A DNA stretch of 64,000 bases from Gyrodactylus bullatarudis (GCA_012064415.1 SSNU01000005.1:32706-96705), one strand, 5' to 3'. Shown: positions 33,236 to 46,200, counted from the stretch's first letter. A program made the numbers and translations. Notes: a model not told the origin generated them from the letters alone.

Positions 33236-35117
33236 TCAGGCGTAGATTGTAGGACTCCAGGGAAAAGCCTCATCTGGATTGAAAATTTGTGAGCTAGACG
33301 AAGGAACACTGGTAACCTGGGTCAAGTTTCCGGTTTGTAAATTATGATTAGCTTCATGATTACCACGGAATATTGAAGTAATCGGATCTAAAATGTTTAT
33401 ATTGCTCGTAAATTCTTGTTGGTTAGCTTGACTTGTATGAGATACCATCTTATTATAACTTGAACAGTGGTAATTGTAAATGTTGTTGTAGGCATCACTC
33501 TGATAGCACTGAGATGGTTGATTGAGATAGACGGAGAAAGCCTAGAAAAATATTTAAAAAAAACAACTGAATCAAAATCAAATGAAGAAAATGCTTTGAA
33601 TTTAGAAAAGTTCATCTTATGATTACAAACCTCACATCAATCTAGGCTAACTAAATCCATAAAGAAAGGGAATCAAGTCTATAAATTTGATTTTGCTATC
33701 CCTCCTCCCAAAGTTGAGCAAATCCAAATCAGATTCCTAAGATCTTGCTTTGGACCAAACAGCTATAAATAAAAGCATAGGAAAATATTATATTAATATT
33801 TAGGAAATCCTTCATGGAGAATGCAAATCAAAATTCTTGTTCAACAAAATTGTTCACTATTTTTCAATTCGATTCACAATAATTCTAAAATTAACTCATC
33901 TTTCTTGAAGGCTAGTTCTCTGCGTCACCGGTAGAGGCCGGAAAAACTTTTACTTTTTAGGAAAAATGGTAACTAAATTCTATTCTTTGCAATTTATTGA
34001 CTTGAAAATTTTTCTCATGAAACTCATATGTCAATTCAATAGATGAATGATGCAAAACTCACAGTTGCCGAGATATTTTGGTACAAATTCAATGCAGACG
34101 AAGATGACGCCCAGTGAGGAGAATATGTTGACAAGACTTGAGATTCTGTTTGTCCTAAAAGAAAATGATAATACTTTGTAAGCACTTACTTTCCTGTAAT
34201 GACTTGTCAACATAACCTGTTTCATTCTCAACAAGAAAATCAATGTACAATGTATTCTGACAATCAGCACAATTTCCACTTTCCGTGGAATTATAATTCA
34301 AGACTGATTCATGACTTTTTTTGTAAATTTTTTGACTGACAAGACAACTTTCATATCGAGACTTTTCCAGTTCAAGACGCATTTTAGTGTGTAAAAAGTG
34401 GGTCTTGGCACGAGCAGAATTAAAAGTAATTCTACCATTTGGATTATTACAGTTTAAAGGCGTTGAGCAGGAGCAGGGAAAAGTTTGTCGATCTACTTGG
34501 CAAGAAATCCCATTTAGAAAGCACTCACAAGAAGTGGGAATACAAACGTCTCCACAGTTACAACCACAGGTTTGTCTTGAAATCCTGATGTTGTTACAAT
34601 CAAATCTTTCTTGTATTGTCAGAGAAGTAACACCAGATCGCTTAAGGATTCTACGTCTCTTATAGATGGATAAGGGCTGAAAGAATAGATTGTCATCAAT
34701 GAAGCTAGACAGAATCCGATCGACGTCGAAAATATCATGAATTTTTTTGTTAACGACAAACTTCATTGTAGAAATATTTTTGATAAGTTTACGGTGATAA
34801 TTGAGCAGTTTTCTATTTCTAATGATTTCTACAAATTCCACAAAATTAATATTTTTGTAGTTAACTAATGATCTTTTCGCAATGTAATGGAGTTTCTTGT
34901 GAAGTTTTTTCAGTAAGAATTGATTGACATTAACTTTCTCTGATTTCCAATGTTTCTTTTTCATTCCCAAAGAACATCCACCATCATTGGGGACACACAT
35001 GCTTCCTTGAATTCGATCAAAATAAAAAATATGAACAGAATCAAATTTAACATGATTTATTGTTCGTCCATCTGTTTTGTTGCTAAATATAACTCCTTTA
35101 TTGGTCTGATTCTCCAT
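33236..35117 (-). CDS. CSRNP: Cysteine/serine-rich nuclear protein (AXUD1/CSRNP family)
   Basis: Nuclear protein of a family linked to TGF-beta/Axin-induced transcription. Three exons: 35117-34190, 34154-34063 and 33541-33236 (441 residues). The conserved N-terminal region has VKFDSVHIFYFDRIQGSMCVPNDGG and SLGM. After a long basic spacer come RSGVTSLTIQERFDCNNIRISRQTCGC, the cysteine-rich CNCGDVCIPTSCECFLNGISCQ, VDRQTFPCSC and NPNGRITFNSARAKTHFLHTKMRLELE. The C-terminal exons are Ser/Asn/Gln-rich, as expected for an activation-like tail. The basic spacer between the two conserved blocks looks enlarged. The ATG is 314 bp from the divergent CTDSPL2. Confidence 0.9.
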
Positions 35118-35431
35118 ATTTATTATAAAATTTCAATTAAATATTTACAATGACGCATGATTTCCTGACTAGATAAACCTTAATTCCAAAAACTTAGAAT
35201 CATTTGAAAATCTGCATAAAGATTAAATAGTTTTAAAAACACTTTAATCATTTAGTTTTTTGTTTGATTCAACAACTCTTTTGACATATTTGACCGCCAA
35301 TTATAAAAATAAATTTTTCCGTACACCTTCCATCTTCATGACAACTTTGTGCTCCTAAAAATAATATAGCAATAATCGTTCAAACACATTCAGCCTATAC
35401 TCAACTCCATTTTCTGATATAAAAGATAATC

Positions 35432-36833
35432 ATGCGCTCACAAATAGCAATTAAATCTCCTGATCGGACTACTCGTCCACGAATTTTAACAAGGAGAAGA
35501 TCAATATCCAAAGACAACATTCTTGTTCCTTCTAATAAGGAAAATAGAATAAGACTAAGGAACAGAGTTGTTCGAATTGAAGAGAAATGCTCTAAGCGTA
35601 AATTTATTTCAAAGGCTGTGATCCCTACCAAATCATGTAAAAGAATCTCCAACTCTCCTTTACAAAAGCTCCCAAAAAACGCAGATATTAAGGATGATGA
35701 CGTTGTCAGTAACTACAGTGCTGCTGATAGTAAAGACTCCTTTCCTGATCCCAACTTATTGGAATTTGATCTTGATATCTATGAATTTATGCGATATCTT
35801 CCATCTATTCCAACCAGTCCCATCAGTCCGCTTCCTATACTCCCCAAGAAGACTAGGAAAACTCCAGAGTATTGTCTTGTCCTCGACTTGGATGAGACCC
35901 TTGTTCACTGCAGTTTAACTCCCCTTGTGGATGCACTCCTTGTTTTCCAAGTAAAATTTGAAGAAGTTGTCTATATGGTGTATGTTAGATTGCGCCCTAA
36001 GCTCTACGAGTTTCTCGCTAGAGTCAGTAAAAATTTTGAAGTTGTCCTCTTCACTGCTAGTACCAAAGTGTATGCAGACACACTTGTCAATATGCTTGAT
36101 CCAAAGAAGGAATTCATTAAACATAGACTCTTCCGTGAACACTGTGTTTGCGTAAATGGAAATTATATTAAAGACCTAAGAATTCTTGGCAGGGATTTAT
36201 CCAAGACAATAATCATTGACAATTCCCCACAGGCCTTTGGCTATCAAGTTGACAATGGAATACCCATCGAAAGTTGGTATGTTAACTCAAAGGACGACGA
36301 GTTAATGAGATTGTGCCCGTTTCTGGAGAAATTAACAAAAGTTGTAAGTTATTTGCGCAAAATTTCTATTTTTATCAAATTTTTATTATACTTTTACTCT
36401 CTAGGATGATGTTCGTCCATTGATTGCAAATCGATTTCGCATTAAAGAGAGAATTCTTGCCAACACTGGATACATTTATCACGCTTTCGTCTCGTCAAAG
36501 AATTCAGATTCTAGCATCGAACAAAACGTGAATAATGTTACAACTGAAGACGAAGATCTTGAAGATGATTATTTCGCTCATGAAGAGAATCAGAACCCAG
36601 CTGCTGCCAAGACGGGTAATCCTCTCATCACCAGTGCTCCCGAAAGCAAAGTAGGCAATAATGCTAACAATTATTGCTATAATTACTCTCAAAATTCACA
36701 TCATCCATCGAACCAGCAGATTGTTAATGATATTTATTCTAATGAAGCGACCATCCAGAATACCCTTGCCAACCTTGAGAATTATTCCCAAAACAATTAT
36801 CACTTTCAGCTGCAACAAATCAACATTGAATAA
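35432..36833 (+). CDS. CTDSPL2: CTD small phosphatase-like protein 2
   Basis: HAD-type serine phosphatase of the SCP/FCP family. Two exons, 35432-36343 and 36405-36833, 446 residues (466 in human CTDSPL2). The N-terminal 140 residues are basic and low complexity. The catalytic [10 protein letters not shown] lies at about residues 152-161. It is followed by [27 protein letters not shown], the [34 protein letters not shown] block and [17 protein letters not shown]. The C-terminal exon has [13 protein letters not shown], then an Asn/Gln-rich tail not typical of the family. Confidence 0.92.
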
Positions 36834-37738
36834 TCTCAACTCCCTGTTTTTTTTCACCTACTAACTAAAACGAAATTATGTAAGATTACTATAGTTTTTA
36901 TAGAATACCCGAGAATTATTATTATCATTGGTTATTCATGTATATTTCTTTATCTAATATAATTTTTATTGAGCACAAAAACATATCTGTTGTGATAATT
37001 AAAAATACCTACCATAATATACCCATGTAATCATGCTGTTCATTATCTCATGTAAAACCCCCATATTCTCGTCTCCCAATTATCCTTGACAAGATACTTT
37101 TTTCAACAACTACCTCTCAATACCCGCCAGTTTATTAAAAGAATAATTATCTGTATCCCAAGGCAGCTGTAAACCATCAAGAAATGAAAATTGATGCATT
37201 TAAGAGATTAATTTTGAAAAAAGCTAAAAAGATGATTTCATATTATTGTCGTTGAATTATCGTAAATAAATTTTTTTTGAATATTTAATAAATTTTATTT
37301 AGGCAAATCGAGTGTTAATGTTTCATGATTTTTATTCTCTGTCGTGTCTAGAAATTTTTGATTTTCATGTGAAATCATCTCAAGTATATTTGGATAAAAA
37401 ATTAATTAAAAATAAACGGAGAATCAGAATATTTATGAACCACAGTATAATTGAAAATCCATCTATATCTAAAGTATACTATCCCAATTTAGTCAACTCG
37501 ATCTAAAAAACTTAACCCGAAATTAGATGCAAAGTTTGAAAAGCCCTTTTCACTACACTTAAAGTAAAATCTTGGAGTCTTGAAATTAAAAAGTTGTTAA
37601 TTCAATTCTATTTATTCAAATACTCGTTAAAATTTAAACTTTTTGACCAATTAATTAGAACTATTAACTAATCAAATTGAGTTAATTAATGTTTTGGAAT
37701 TTATTCTAATAACTACGGACTTTTATTTTGAAACTATC
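36834..37738. other. Intergenic region
   Basis: AT-rich sequence between two + strand genes, with several AATAAA-like signals (near 37264 and 37287). Short open frames here have no recognisable similarity. Confidence 0.5.
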
Positions 37739-38209
37739 ATGACTAACCCAAACAATACTCTGTATATTCGAAATTTTCCACCAAAATGTTCAACTGAGTT
37801 ACTATACGAATTATTTCTTCAAGCAGGACCGATAGAAAATATTACAATTAAAGGAGACTATGGATTTATTGAATATTCTCACTCTTCGAGCGTTGAGTAT
37901 GCTATAAAGATATTTACTGGAACTTATATCCATGGAAATAGACTGATTTTGAAACCTAGACAAGGCTCCTCTATAGAGCATAAGCGTATAGACGAAATAG
38001 CACCCCATTGTGAAGGATCAGACCTGAGATATATTGACTTAAGACATCCTCAGCTTACTCATGATCATCGGAATCATCATCATCATCCGCCTATTCAACA
38101 TCAGTCCTATTACCAGTACCAATACCCAGGATATCCCCAATACCCTCACAGTAGAGTACCACAAAATTATCCGTATCCCTGGCCAAATGTTCCCTACCCA
38201 AGATATTAG
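37739..38209 (+). CDS. RBM7: RRM protein, RBM7-like (SF3B4 also possible)
   Basis: 156 residues, no intron. A single RNA-recognition motif at residues 5-80: NTLYIRNFPPKCSTELLYELFLQAGPIENI carries RNP2 and helix 1, and YGFIEYSHSSSVEYAIKIF carries RNP1. The LKPRQGSS strand resembles RBM7, the RNA-binding subunit of the nuclear exosome targeting complex. The ELFLQAGP and YAIKI strings also fit SF3B4, but there is only one RRM and the length suits RBM7. The C-terminal half is rich in His, Pro and Tyr (HHHHPPIQHQ; YPQYPHSRVP), low complexity and probably disordered. Confidence 0.7.
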   Translation: MTNPNNTLYIRNFPPKCSTELLYELFLQAGPIENITIKGDYGFIEYSHSSSVEYAIKIFTGTYIHGNRLILKPRQGSSIEHKRIDEIAPHCEGSDLRYIDLRHPQLTHDHRNHHHHPPIQHQSYYQYQYPGYPQYPHSRVPQNYPYPWPNVPYPRY

Positions 38210-38762
38210 TTGAGGTAAAAAGCCAGAAATGAAGCAGCGTTATTTTTAAATAAAGATTATTTAATAATTTATTTATATAAATATATTTATTTATTTAAAT
38301 GTGAAATTTGAGATCAATGGAAAATTATGTAACTAAATAAGCAATTCATGTCACTGAATGAACCCTAGAACGAAATCTCGGGATATTTTTCACCCCATTT
38401 GATTTAAGACCACCATAAGAAAAATAAATATTTCGGATGAGGGCTAAACAAAAGTTTGGTTATCAAACTCATATTTCAGCAGCTGAATTTCAGCCTACTT
38501 TTAAACTAGAACTCGATTCTAAGTCTTTGTAGTTCTAGGTAATCTGACTATCCCTGCTTATTTACCAGAATGAGTCAAATTATTACTATTAACTTAATAG
38601 TTATATCAGATTATAAATATGAGTAATAGATTATAAATTTCATTATTATTTCAATTAATCAAAGAATCTTACTACTTTTAAGGACTGAATTTAGTCTAGT
38701 TGAATACCAAGTTTAAATAACCCGGTTTTTTGAATTGTACAAATTCTAAAACTTTCGCTAGA
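38210..38762. other. Intergenic region
   Basis: AT-rich spacer between the RRM gene and SLC25A42. Polyadenylation-type AAATAAAG near 38248. Nothing else recognised. Confidence 0.5.
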
Positions 38763-39823
38763 ATGTCAGAGACAAAAGCTTTTGATAAGCGAAAAGATAA
38801 AATATATCGTAATTTTATATTTGGAGGAATAGCAGGTTCTGTTGCCAAGTCTGTGATAGCCCCTCTTGATAGAACTAAGATTTACTTTCAGTGTAAGTAG
38901 CAAGCTAACTAGGCACTTTCTAGCGACCGAAAACCGTTATTCAACGTTAAATGCGCTTAAATTCTTAAAAGAAATCTACAATGCAGATGGATTTTTCCAA
39001 CTATGGAGAGGAAATTCAGCTACGATCGTAAGAATATTTCCATACGCAGCAATTCAATATGCAGCCCATGAGAAATACAAGACATTTTTTCTCAGGAGTT
39101 CCCATGCTAATGAAAAGTAATGCAAATTAATCTAAATAATCTTATCTAGTCATTTAGTTTCAAAGTTGAAAAGATTTGCTTCTGGAGCACTCGCAGGAAT
39201 GACATCAGTTTCAATAACATATCCATTGGACTTTGCTCGTGCAAGAATGGCGTTGACAAAGTACGACAAGTATCACAATATTATTCATGCCTTGAAAACT
39301 GTCAAGACAGAGGAAGGCTTCCTTGCTCTATACAAGGGCTATAATTCTGCCTTAGTTGGCTGTGTACCCTATTCGGGAATTGCATTTTTCACATTTGAAA
39401 CCCTGAAGGAGCAAAGGCTTGCGAGTAATTTTTTATGAAATTTTTATTTTTCAAGAACTCAATTCGCATTCTGATACTAGAATAGAAAGATTAGATCCAG
39501 TTAATAATCTTATTTGTGGAGCAACAGCAGGAATATTGGGCCAGACTGCTTCGTACCCTTTAGATATTGTTAGAAGGCGGATGCAGACAGGTCATGTTAC
39601 GGGTTAGTAAAATATTACTTCAAGATTTTATTGATTTGATTGAAAATTTCTTTAAGGTCACGATGAATACAGTGGAATCATCAAAACATTAAAACTTGTT
39701 CACAAGAACGAAGGATTTATCCATGGACTTTATAAAGGGATCAGTATGAATTGGATCAAAGGGCCAGTTGCCTCCGGCATTAGTTTTACAATATTTCATC
39801 AGTTACAACATTACTTTGAATAA
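38763..39823 (+). CDS. SLC25A42: Mitochondrial CoA carrier (SLC25A42)
   Basis: Mitochondrial inner-membrane carrier. Five exons: 38763-38892, 38924-39116, 39150-39424, 39456-39602 and 39657-39823 (303 residues; introns 31, 33, 31 and 54 nt). Three carrier repeats have the PxD/E-x-x-K/R marks: [20 protein letters not shown] and [10 protein letters not shown]. Diagnostic strings for this transporter are [64 protein letters not shown] and [20 protein letters not shown]. Human SLC25A42 exchanges CoA and PAP. All five exons stay in phase. Its stop is 35 bp from the convergent NHP2 stop. Confidence 0.95.
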
Positions 39824-39858
39824 TATAATAGAAAATATAGATTTTATTTTACATTGCA

Positions 39859-40308
39859 TTATTTACAAGGTACGGGTAGGCTGTCGATCTTCTCAAAAAG
39901 TTCATCATAAGCTTCAGCATATTCATCATCCTTTGTGATAAATGCAATCATTGATGACTCTCCTAATTCCATAGCTGCTCCAATATCAGAACACATGGGA
40001 ACATAAACATAAGGAATCGAATTCTCTTCACAGACTATAGGCACATGACTTATCAAGTCTATAGGAGAGATATCACCACCGAGAATAACAATTCCAGTCT
40101 GATTCTTTTTTAATATTTGCTTCAAAGTATCCTTGACAGATATGAAAACCTTTTTCTTCTCATGAGCTTTGTTTAGGAGTCTCAATGCTTTTTTGGCAAG
40201 CTTGCGAGAGGCCATAGGCTCAGAGATGGGGCTAGCATAGGCCAGTTTCTCTTCATAGGATAATTGCACAAGATCTCCATTGGGAATACTAGTGTCCAAC
40301 TCTGTCAT
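39859..40308 (-). CDS. NHP2: H/ACA snoRNP subunit 2 (NHP2, L7Ae family)
   Basis: 149 residues, intronless. L7Ae/Nhp2 RNA-binding fold; in the family it binds H/ACA snoRNAs and telomerase RNA for pseudouridylation. Visible: SPISEPMASRKLAKKALRLLNKA, GIVILGGDISPIDLISHVPIVCEENSIPYVYVP (core strand and the VCEE block typical of NHP2), and DIGAAMELGESS. The ATG lies 208 bp from the divergent SERGEF-like start. Confidence 0.93.
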   Translation of the reverse strand: MTELDTSIPNGDLVQLSYEEKLAYASPISEPMASRKLAKKALRLLNKAHEKKKVFISVKDTLKQILKKNQTGIVILGGDISPIDLISHVPIVCEENSIPYVYVPMCSDIGAAMELGESSMIAFITKDDEYAEAYDELFEKIDSLPVPCK

Positions 40309-40516
40309 TTCTCACGCTTTTTTATTTTGAAATGTCAACCCAAGAAAATAATTTTGTTTTTATGGACCTGTTGTTTAAGTATTTAAATATTTCAAGCCGA
40401 AAAAGTGAAGTTTCTCGGTATTTTTAGGAAATCTTGAAAATTTAAATTTGTAATCATTGAACTTACATTGGTTACATTCTGTTATTACTAAGAGCTTATT
40501 GAACTTATTTAAGCAA

Positions 40517-41656
40517 ATGCTGTTTACTTGGGTAAAGAATTTTTTAAAACTCACTCAAAGGGAGCTAACAGTCACGGTCAATTAGGTTGTGATGACTGTG
40601 AAGATCGTTGGAAGCCGACTAAAATTGAATTTTCGTGCATTGATCCACAGTTTCTATCTTGTGGCGGATGCCATACAACAGTTATCTCAGATAATAACCT
40701 TTATATATCTGGAAAATTTGACTATAAATCGCCAACAAATCATCAATCTAAAAATTTTACCAAAGTCTCTCATCTGGAGAATGAAATATCAAAAATGTCA
40801 TCCGGTTGGAACCATTCTGTTTTTCTGTCCAAACACGGACTTCTCACAATTGGGCTTAATGATTATGGCCAACGTGGTCTTGAAGAAGAAGTGTCGACTG
40901 ATTTTGTGGTATTTTTCCATAGCTTACTCTAGAGTTTTTTAACCCGTGATTCTTTTATTGATATTGATGCTGGCCTTCGGCATACTATTGCCGTTAGTTC
41001 AACAAATCAATGCTTCATTTGGGGAAATTCCAAAAAGCCCAGTTCTCATCAAACCCTTCCAACATCAGAGATAAAAATTACAAATGAAAAGTTCAAGTTA
41101 TGCTCTGTTGGTAGAAATTCGTTTCTTTTAGCTACCCTGAACGATGAGCTGATTTACTGTGAATTTAATAAGCCTCATGTTAGGCTTTTAAATTCAGAAT
41201 TTCTCAATGATCCCATCCGTCAGGTGACTTCAGGCTGGTCTCACTGTCTCATTCTGACAGGTAACTTGGATTTTAATCTATATTTCGCCTATTTAAGAGC
41301 ATGGCAGAGTTTACTCTTTCGGCAAGAATAATTTTTACCAACTCGGCCTTGGCAACAACAACAGTTACCCTCTAACACAAATAAACTTGATCAAATTCTT
41401 TCCAGACAACAATTTAAGGGTTATCGAAATATCCACAAAGTCATTGCACAGTATGGCGCTGACATCTTGTGGAAAATTATTCATATGGGGCTGGAATGAA
41501 CATGGAATGTGTGGAATGTCAAAGGAAGCATCTCTTAACGACTGTATTGTTCAGCCGACTGAAATTCCCTTTTTCAGTGATTTGATTGTTGAAAAAATCT
41601 CTGCTGGTTATGGACAATCCGCGGCTTTTGCAAGATATGAAAGAAATATGCTCTAA
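40517..41656 (+). CDS. SERGEF: RCC1-repeat protein, SERGEF-like
   Basis: Four exons: 40517-40531 (15 nt, MLFTW), 40561-40908, 40933-41260 and 41298-41656 (349 residues). The introns are 29, 24 and 37 nt; the 24-nt one is the shortest seen here. Beta-propeller RCC1 repeats: WGANSHGQLGCDDCED with CGGCHTTVISDNNLYISG, MSSGWNHSVFLSKHGLLTIGLNDYGQRG, DAGLRHTIAVSSTNQCFIWG, TSGWSHCLIL, then VYSFGKNNFYQLGLGNNN and LFIWGWNEHGMCG. The start fits human SERGEF (DelGEF), a putative guanine-exchange factor tied to exocytosis. It might be another small RCC1 protein. Confidence 0.82.
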
Positions 41657-41730
41657 CATTTAAAAATAAATTATCATGATTATTTTTCTATCTAAATCTA
41701 TATAGTTTTATGAGACTTAATAAATATATT

Positions 41731-42364
41731 TGTTGTGCCTCAAGTGTAACGAATGATGAAAGTGTAATTAATTGCACTTTCAATGTTGAAAGTGTAACGA
41801 AAATATTCTTCCTCTCTGCCCCTTTTCGGTGTATGCTTGTTAGCATATACGGTCTATGCTTATGCGATATACAAGTGACTTGCCTAAAGTGTAACGAAAA
41901 CATTTAACCCCTCTGTCCCTTTTTGGTGGGGCTTGTAATCATATTTTTGTCTTTTTTTAAAATTAAGATAGTAAATTCAAAACTTCAAAATGTAATTAAA
42001 TTTAGATTTACCTATTTATTTGTACAGGTATTGCTTCTCGTAATCGTACATAACCAAATGTAATCCAAGGGTCGGTCCCTGATTTCAGAAGTCAGAAAAT
42101 TACATTGCAAAAATACATTGTTCATATTGAAAATATTATTCCAGATATTTTGCAATTATGATTATTATAATGTAAAACATAATCGTTTCAGCAGAACAGT
42201 TATAGATTATTTTTGATATTCAATGATAAAAAAGCAAAATAAAATTTTCACTGTATTCAGCAGACACATTTTTCTACAATAATTTTGTTAGTCCAAATAG
42301 CAACAGGCATATACCGAAAAGGGACAGAGAGGAAGAATATTTTTGTTACACTCTAGGCACAACA
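41731..42364. repeat. MITE with long imperfect inverted repeats
   Basis: Left arm from GTTGTGCCT (41732) through ATATTCTTCCTCTCTGCCCCTTTTCGGTGTATGC; right arm 42296-42363 is its reverse complement with a few changes. The left arm contains an extra tandem expansion of AGTGTAACGA-like units (41751-41905). No coding capacity. It lies between the SERGEF-like gene and the first TRPM gene. Confidence 0.7.
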
Positions 42365-43244
42365 TATACATTGTTTGAGAGGGAAACATTGTTTTTTGGT
42401 CTAAACGACTGTTTGAAAATAGAGAATTGAGGTTTCTTGGGTTTCTATGAAGTTACAAATTTAATTATAATCTTTCATTGTCAAGAAAACAACCAAACTG
42501 TTAAAGTCGTCTCCAATGAATCCTCGTTTTGAGTATTTTTTGTCTGCCTTATTCCGGTTGGGACCTACAGGAAAACCGATTCAATCCTGTATTGATTCCT
42601 TTTTGTTTCAACAAGAAATTACTCAAAAAGGCTAATCTCACCCCTTTGGTTATGGCAAACTGCCAAGATCCCTCTTCAAAACTGTAGATAAAATCTCAAG
42701 TCTTATTCCTAATGAAATTTTCAATTTTCTAAAACATAAAATCATCAGATTCATTCTAAAATTAGACAGAATTATTTTTCAAATTACCATTTCAAATGAT
42801 TTTGAATAAGAATCCAATTTTGGTTTGGTAATTAAGTTTTGAATGGGTTTGTTCAGATCTGAACCTATAGGAATGCCAAGATATTTAGGTCAAATTTACA
42901 GGGGTTCAGATTAGAAGGTCATAGTTGGTCAACTTAGTAGGCTTAAATTTACACAAAATTTACATAATTGGTTTCATTGTCTATTGGTGAACCTGAAAAT
43001 ATAATTTTTGATCTCTATCACACCTTGAAATGAACAAAAATTTTCAGATTAAAACAATTTCTATCAAACGTAGAAACAAAACTGAGCAGAGAAAATTATA
43101 ATACAATAATTTCAGACGTAATTATCTCGCGATAGTGTAAACTCTCACATTTGCTCTCCAGACATGAATTTGAACAAACAACCATAATAGCTGTATTTAG
43201 AGTACTTATACCAGAGATTGGTTTACTATTAAAGAAAGATTTGA
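42365..43244. other. Upstream region of TRPM copy 1
   Basis: AT-rich, no open frame recognised. Probably the 5' flank of the channel gene starting at 43245. Confidence 0.4.
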
Positions 43245-46200
43245 ATGGAATGCAGAGAATCTTTCTTGGAAGCAATCAAGGCCGACAATGTCACCGATTT
43301 GAATGACCTCATTATTATTTCTCAGAGTAGTTTGGAACTCATCAAGCTGACCTTGAATTTGAACGAGTGTCCCCTGGTTGATTACAAAGGCTACATTGAC
43401 GAGAATCTCGTTGACTCAAATCTCATTCAGACTTGCGTGTTCTATGGAGCGTATCAGTGCCTCGAGAGGCTCATCCAGGTCGTGCCGGAGCTGGTGGACT
43501 AAGGCTCTCCATTTGAGTTGTTACATCGGGGACTTTATCTCGACCAGGATCCTCTTGTCAGTTAACCCGAATACCTATGCAAAGGACCAATACCAGAGAC
43601 TGTCTATTCACTATGCTGCCACGTCGTCAATATTTGTTTTCATCGAGAATATGAAGCATGTCAGTAAAGGAACACTGAATGCCTTGTGCAGTGCAGAGAT
43701 GACCCCGCTGGATTATGCTTTTGAACAAAATGTCAAGGATTTGTTATACTTTTTAATTGACCTCGGTTGCGTCCATGGTGAGGAGATGAGAAACATTGAG
43801 TTCAAGTATCCAGATGATAACTACGAAAATGCTTGGATACCGATGCATTTTACAAAGTACTATTGCTTTCACCTTGAAGATGAGGAATGCGAGAACTGTG
43901 GAAAATGTCAAGACTCAGAGGCTCTTCATGGATTAATTCAAAAATCTCCAAAACTATTCCAGCACTTGAAAAATAACGGGCTATATCATAGGGAAAAATT
44001 TCTCGAACTTCCGACAAATGTTCACGGAGAATTCAATCTCCCCGAGTCAATATCAAAGCACAATTATTGTAGCCTGAGTGACAATACGGAGTATTCACTC
44101 ATCTTGAAACTCATCTCAGAGAGGTGGGATAAGAGATGTCCAAAAATTATCGTCTCCTTTTATGGGGAAAAGATATCTTCCATCGATATCAACCTATTCT
44201 TTCGAATTGCCATCTGGAGAGCCTGTGACAAGGCTAATATGTGGCTACTGACAGATGGAAACCACAATGAGATTGCCCATAATATTGGAAATTTAGTCCA
44301 GCAATATCAGGAAGCCGATGGAACAGACCATCTCGAGGGAATAGCCATAACAGAATGGCAAAATATTGCTAACCGTTCAAAGTTGAAATCAAACAATTTC
44401 AGAGTGAAAAAACCCAAGATAACTACCAACTATTTAGAGAGTAACGAATTCAACCTGAACAAAGGTCATTCAAATTATATTTTCATAGATTCTCAGGGGC
44501 AGAGAACTGAATTCCGTCAAAATCTCGAAGCGTATCTGCTTGAGAAGAGAAATTTTATCTCTCAATTCAGCGACTTCATACATATACCAATCTGTAGCGT
44601 GCTGTATGGAGGGAAGTCTCAACATGTCCTCGACACGTACAACTCTATGAAGAACAACATTCCCTTCCTGCTCATAAGGAACAGTGGCGGCCTAGCAGAT
44701 TGCCTCATCGAGTGTATTGAANCAACTCTATGAAGAACAACATTCCCTTCCTGCTCATAAGGAACAGTGGCGGCCTAGCAGATTGCCTCATCGAGTGTAT
44801 TGAAGAGCTCGAGATAGTACCCGAGGACCAGAAGAATGAAACTCCGAACATCATCGAGGCTGTTTGCTCCAAATATTTTGCCTGTGATGAAACATTTGGC
44901 AAAACGATCGAGCTAGTGTCGAGAATGATTTCATACAAGAAAAACTTTGTCGTGTATTGCCTGGAGCAGAACTCGTTTGAGGAATTCGATAAGAGCCTTA
45001 TGAAATGTCTCATAAAACAAGATTATACTGACATTGATGAGTTTCAGGTTAATCTTGCCATTATTTCTGCTGCCCTCTCCCTTGACGTTGCAGAAGAGGT
45101 TGAAGAATTTTTCGACTTCACCAATCAAGAATGGGAAGATGCCGAACTGCAAAATTGTTTGACACATGTTTTCATGGAGGAGAAAACAGAATTCCTTCAG
45201 CTTTTCCTCGAGAAAGGTTTCCCAATGCACAGTTATTTGAACTTTGATTCTTTAGAAGTTCTCTATACTAAAGCCCTGCATGTTGACGAAAGAAATTTCA
45301 TTGTTCTTAAAAAAGTTGTTCTAAGTATGATCGACAAAATCCCTGAAAGATTCACATTGGACCTTGTTGGCAGATGTCTATCCACAATTCTCGGATCAAA
45401 TTTTCGGCCATACTACACACAAAAAGAATTCCTCCAGCAGTATACCAATTCGCAGTTGAACAAGACACGTAGGGTTACGAAGCGAAGGTTTCTACAGACC
45501 AGAACAGATTTCGAAAAGCCCTTAAAGGAACTATATTTCTGGTCAATATTAACCCAGAGGATTAAGCTAGCAACATTTATATGGAGATTGGATCGTGATG
45601 CTATTCCATCGGCGCTTGTCGGAGCATTAATTCTAAGAAAACTTTGTCATTGGACACGGTTTGATAATATTTCAAAACACCTTCAAAGTTCAGCTGATAT
45701 TTTTGAGAAAAAGGCAGAAGGTGTCCTCGAGCTTTGTTCTAAGAAGGATTTAAATAGAGCAAAGCAATGTCTTGTCCAGCAACATTCCTCATTTGGTGGC
45801 ATGTCTGCTATCATTTTGGCTTCAGAGAGTGAATCGATCAATTTCCTATCACATAGAACCTGCCAGGAGATTTTAGAGGAAGTCTGGCATTATACAGTCG
45901 ATAGGAAAAGCACCATGTTAAACATGGTTCTGGGTCTATTGGCCGGTCTGACATTCCCTGTGATCATACCCCTTGTTGTACCATTCAACGATGGTTTTTA
46001 TGCTACAAATGAAACAGATACTTCTCAAAGAAAAGGGATCACCATCTGGTTCAAAAAGATTCAAGATTTCTACAAGTCTCCAATAATCCGATTCGCCCAC
46101 AATCTGATATTTTATATAACATTCCTTGTATTCTATTCGTATATACTTCTATTTAATTCTCAAATGGACTCAACCCAGTTTACACCATCAAAGGTATATC

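Noticed and set aside
41710..41907. Small cysteine-containing frame
   Set aside because: Falls within the MITE inverted repeat and its AGTGTAACGA expansion.
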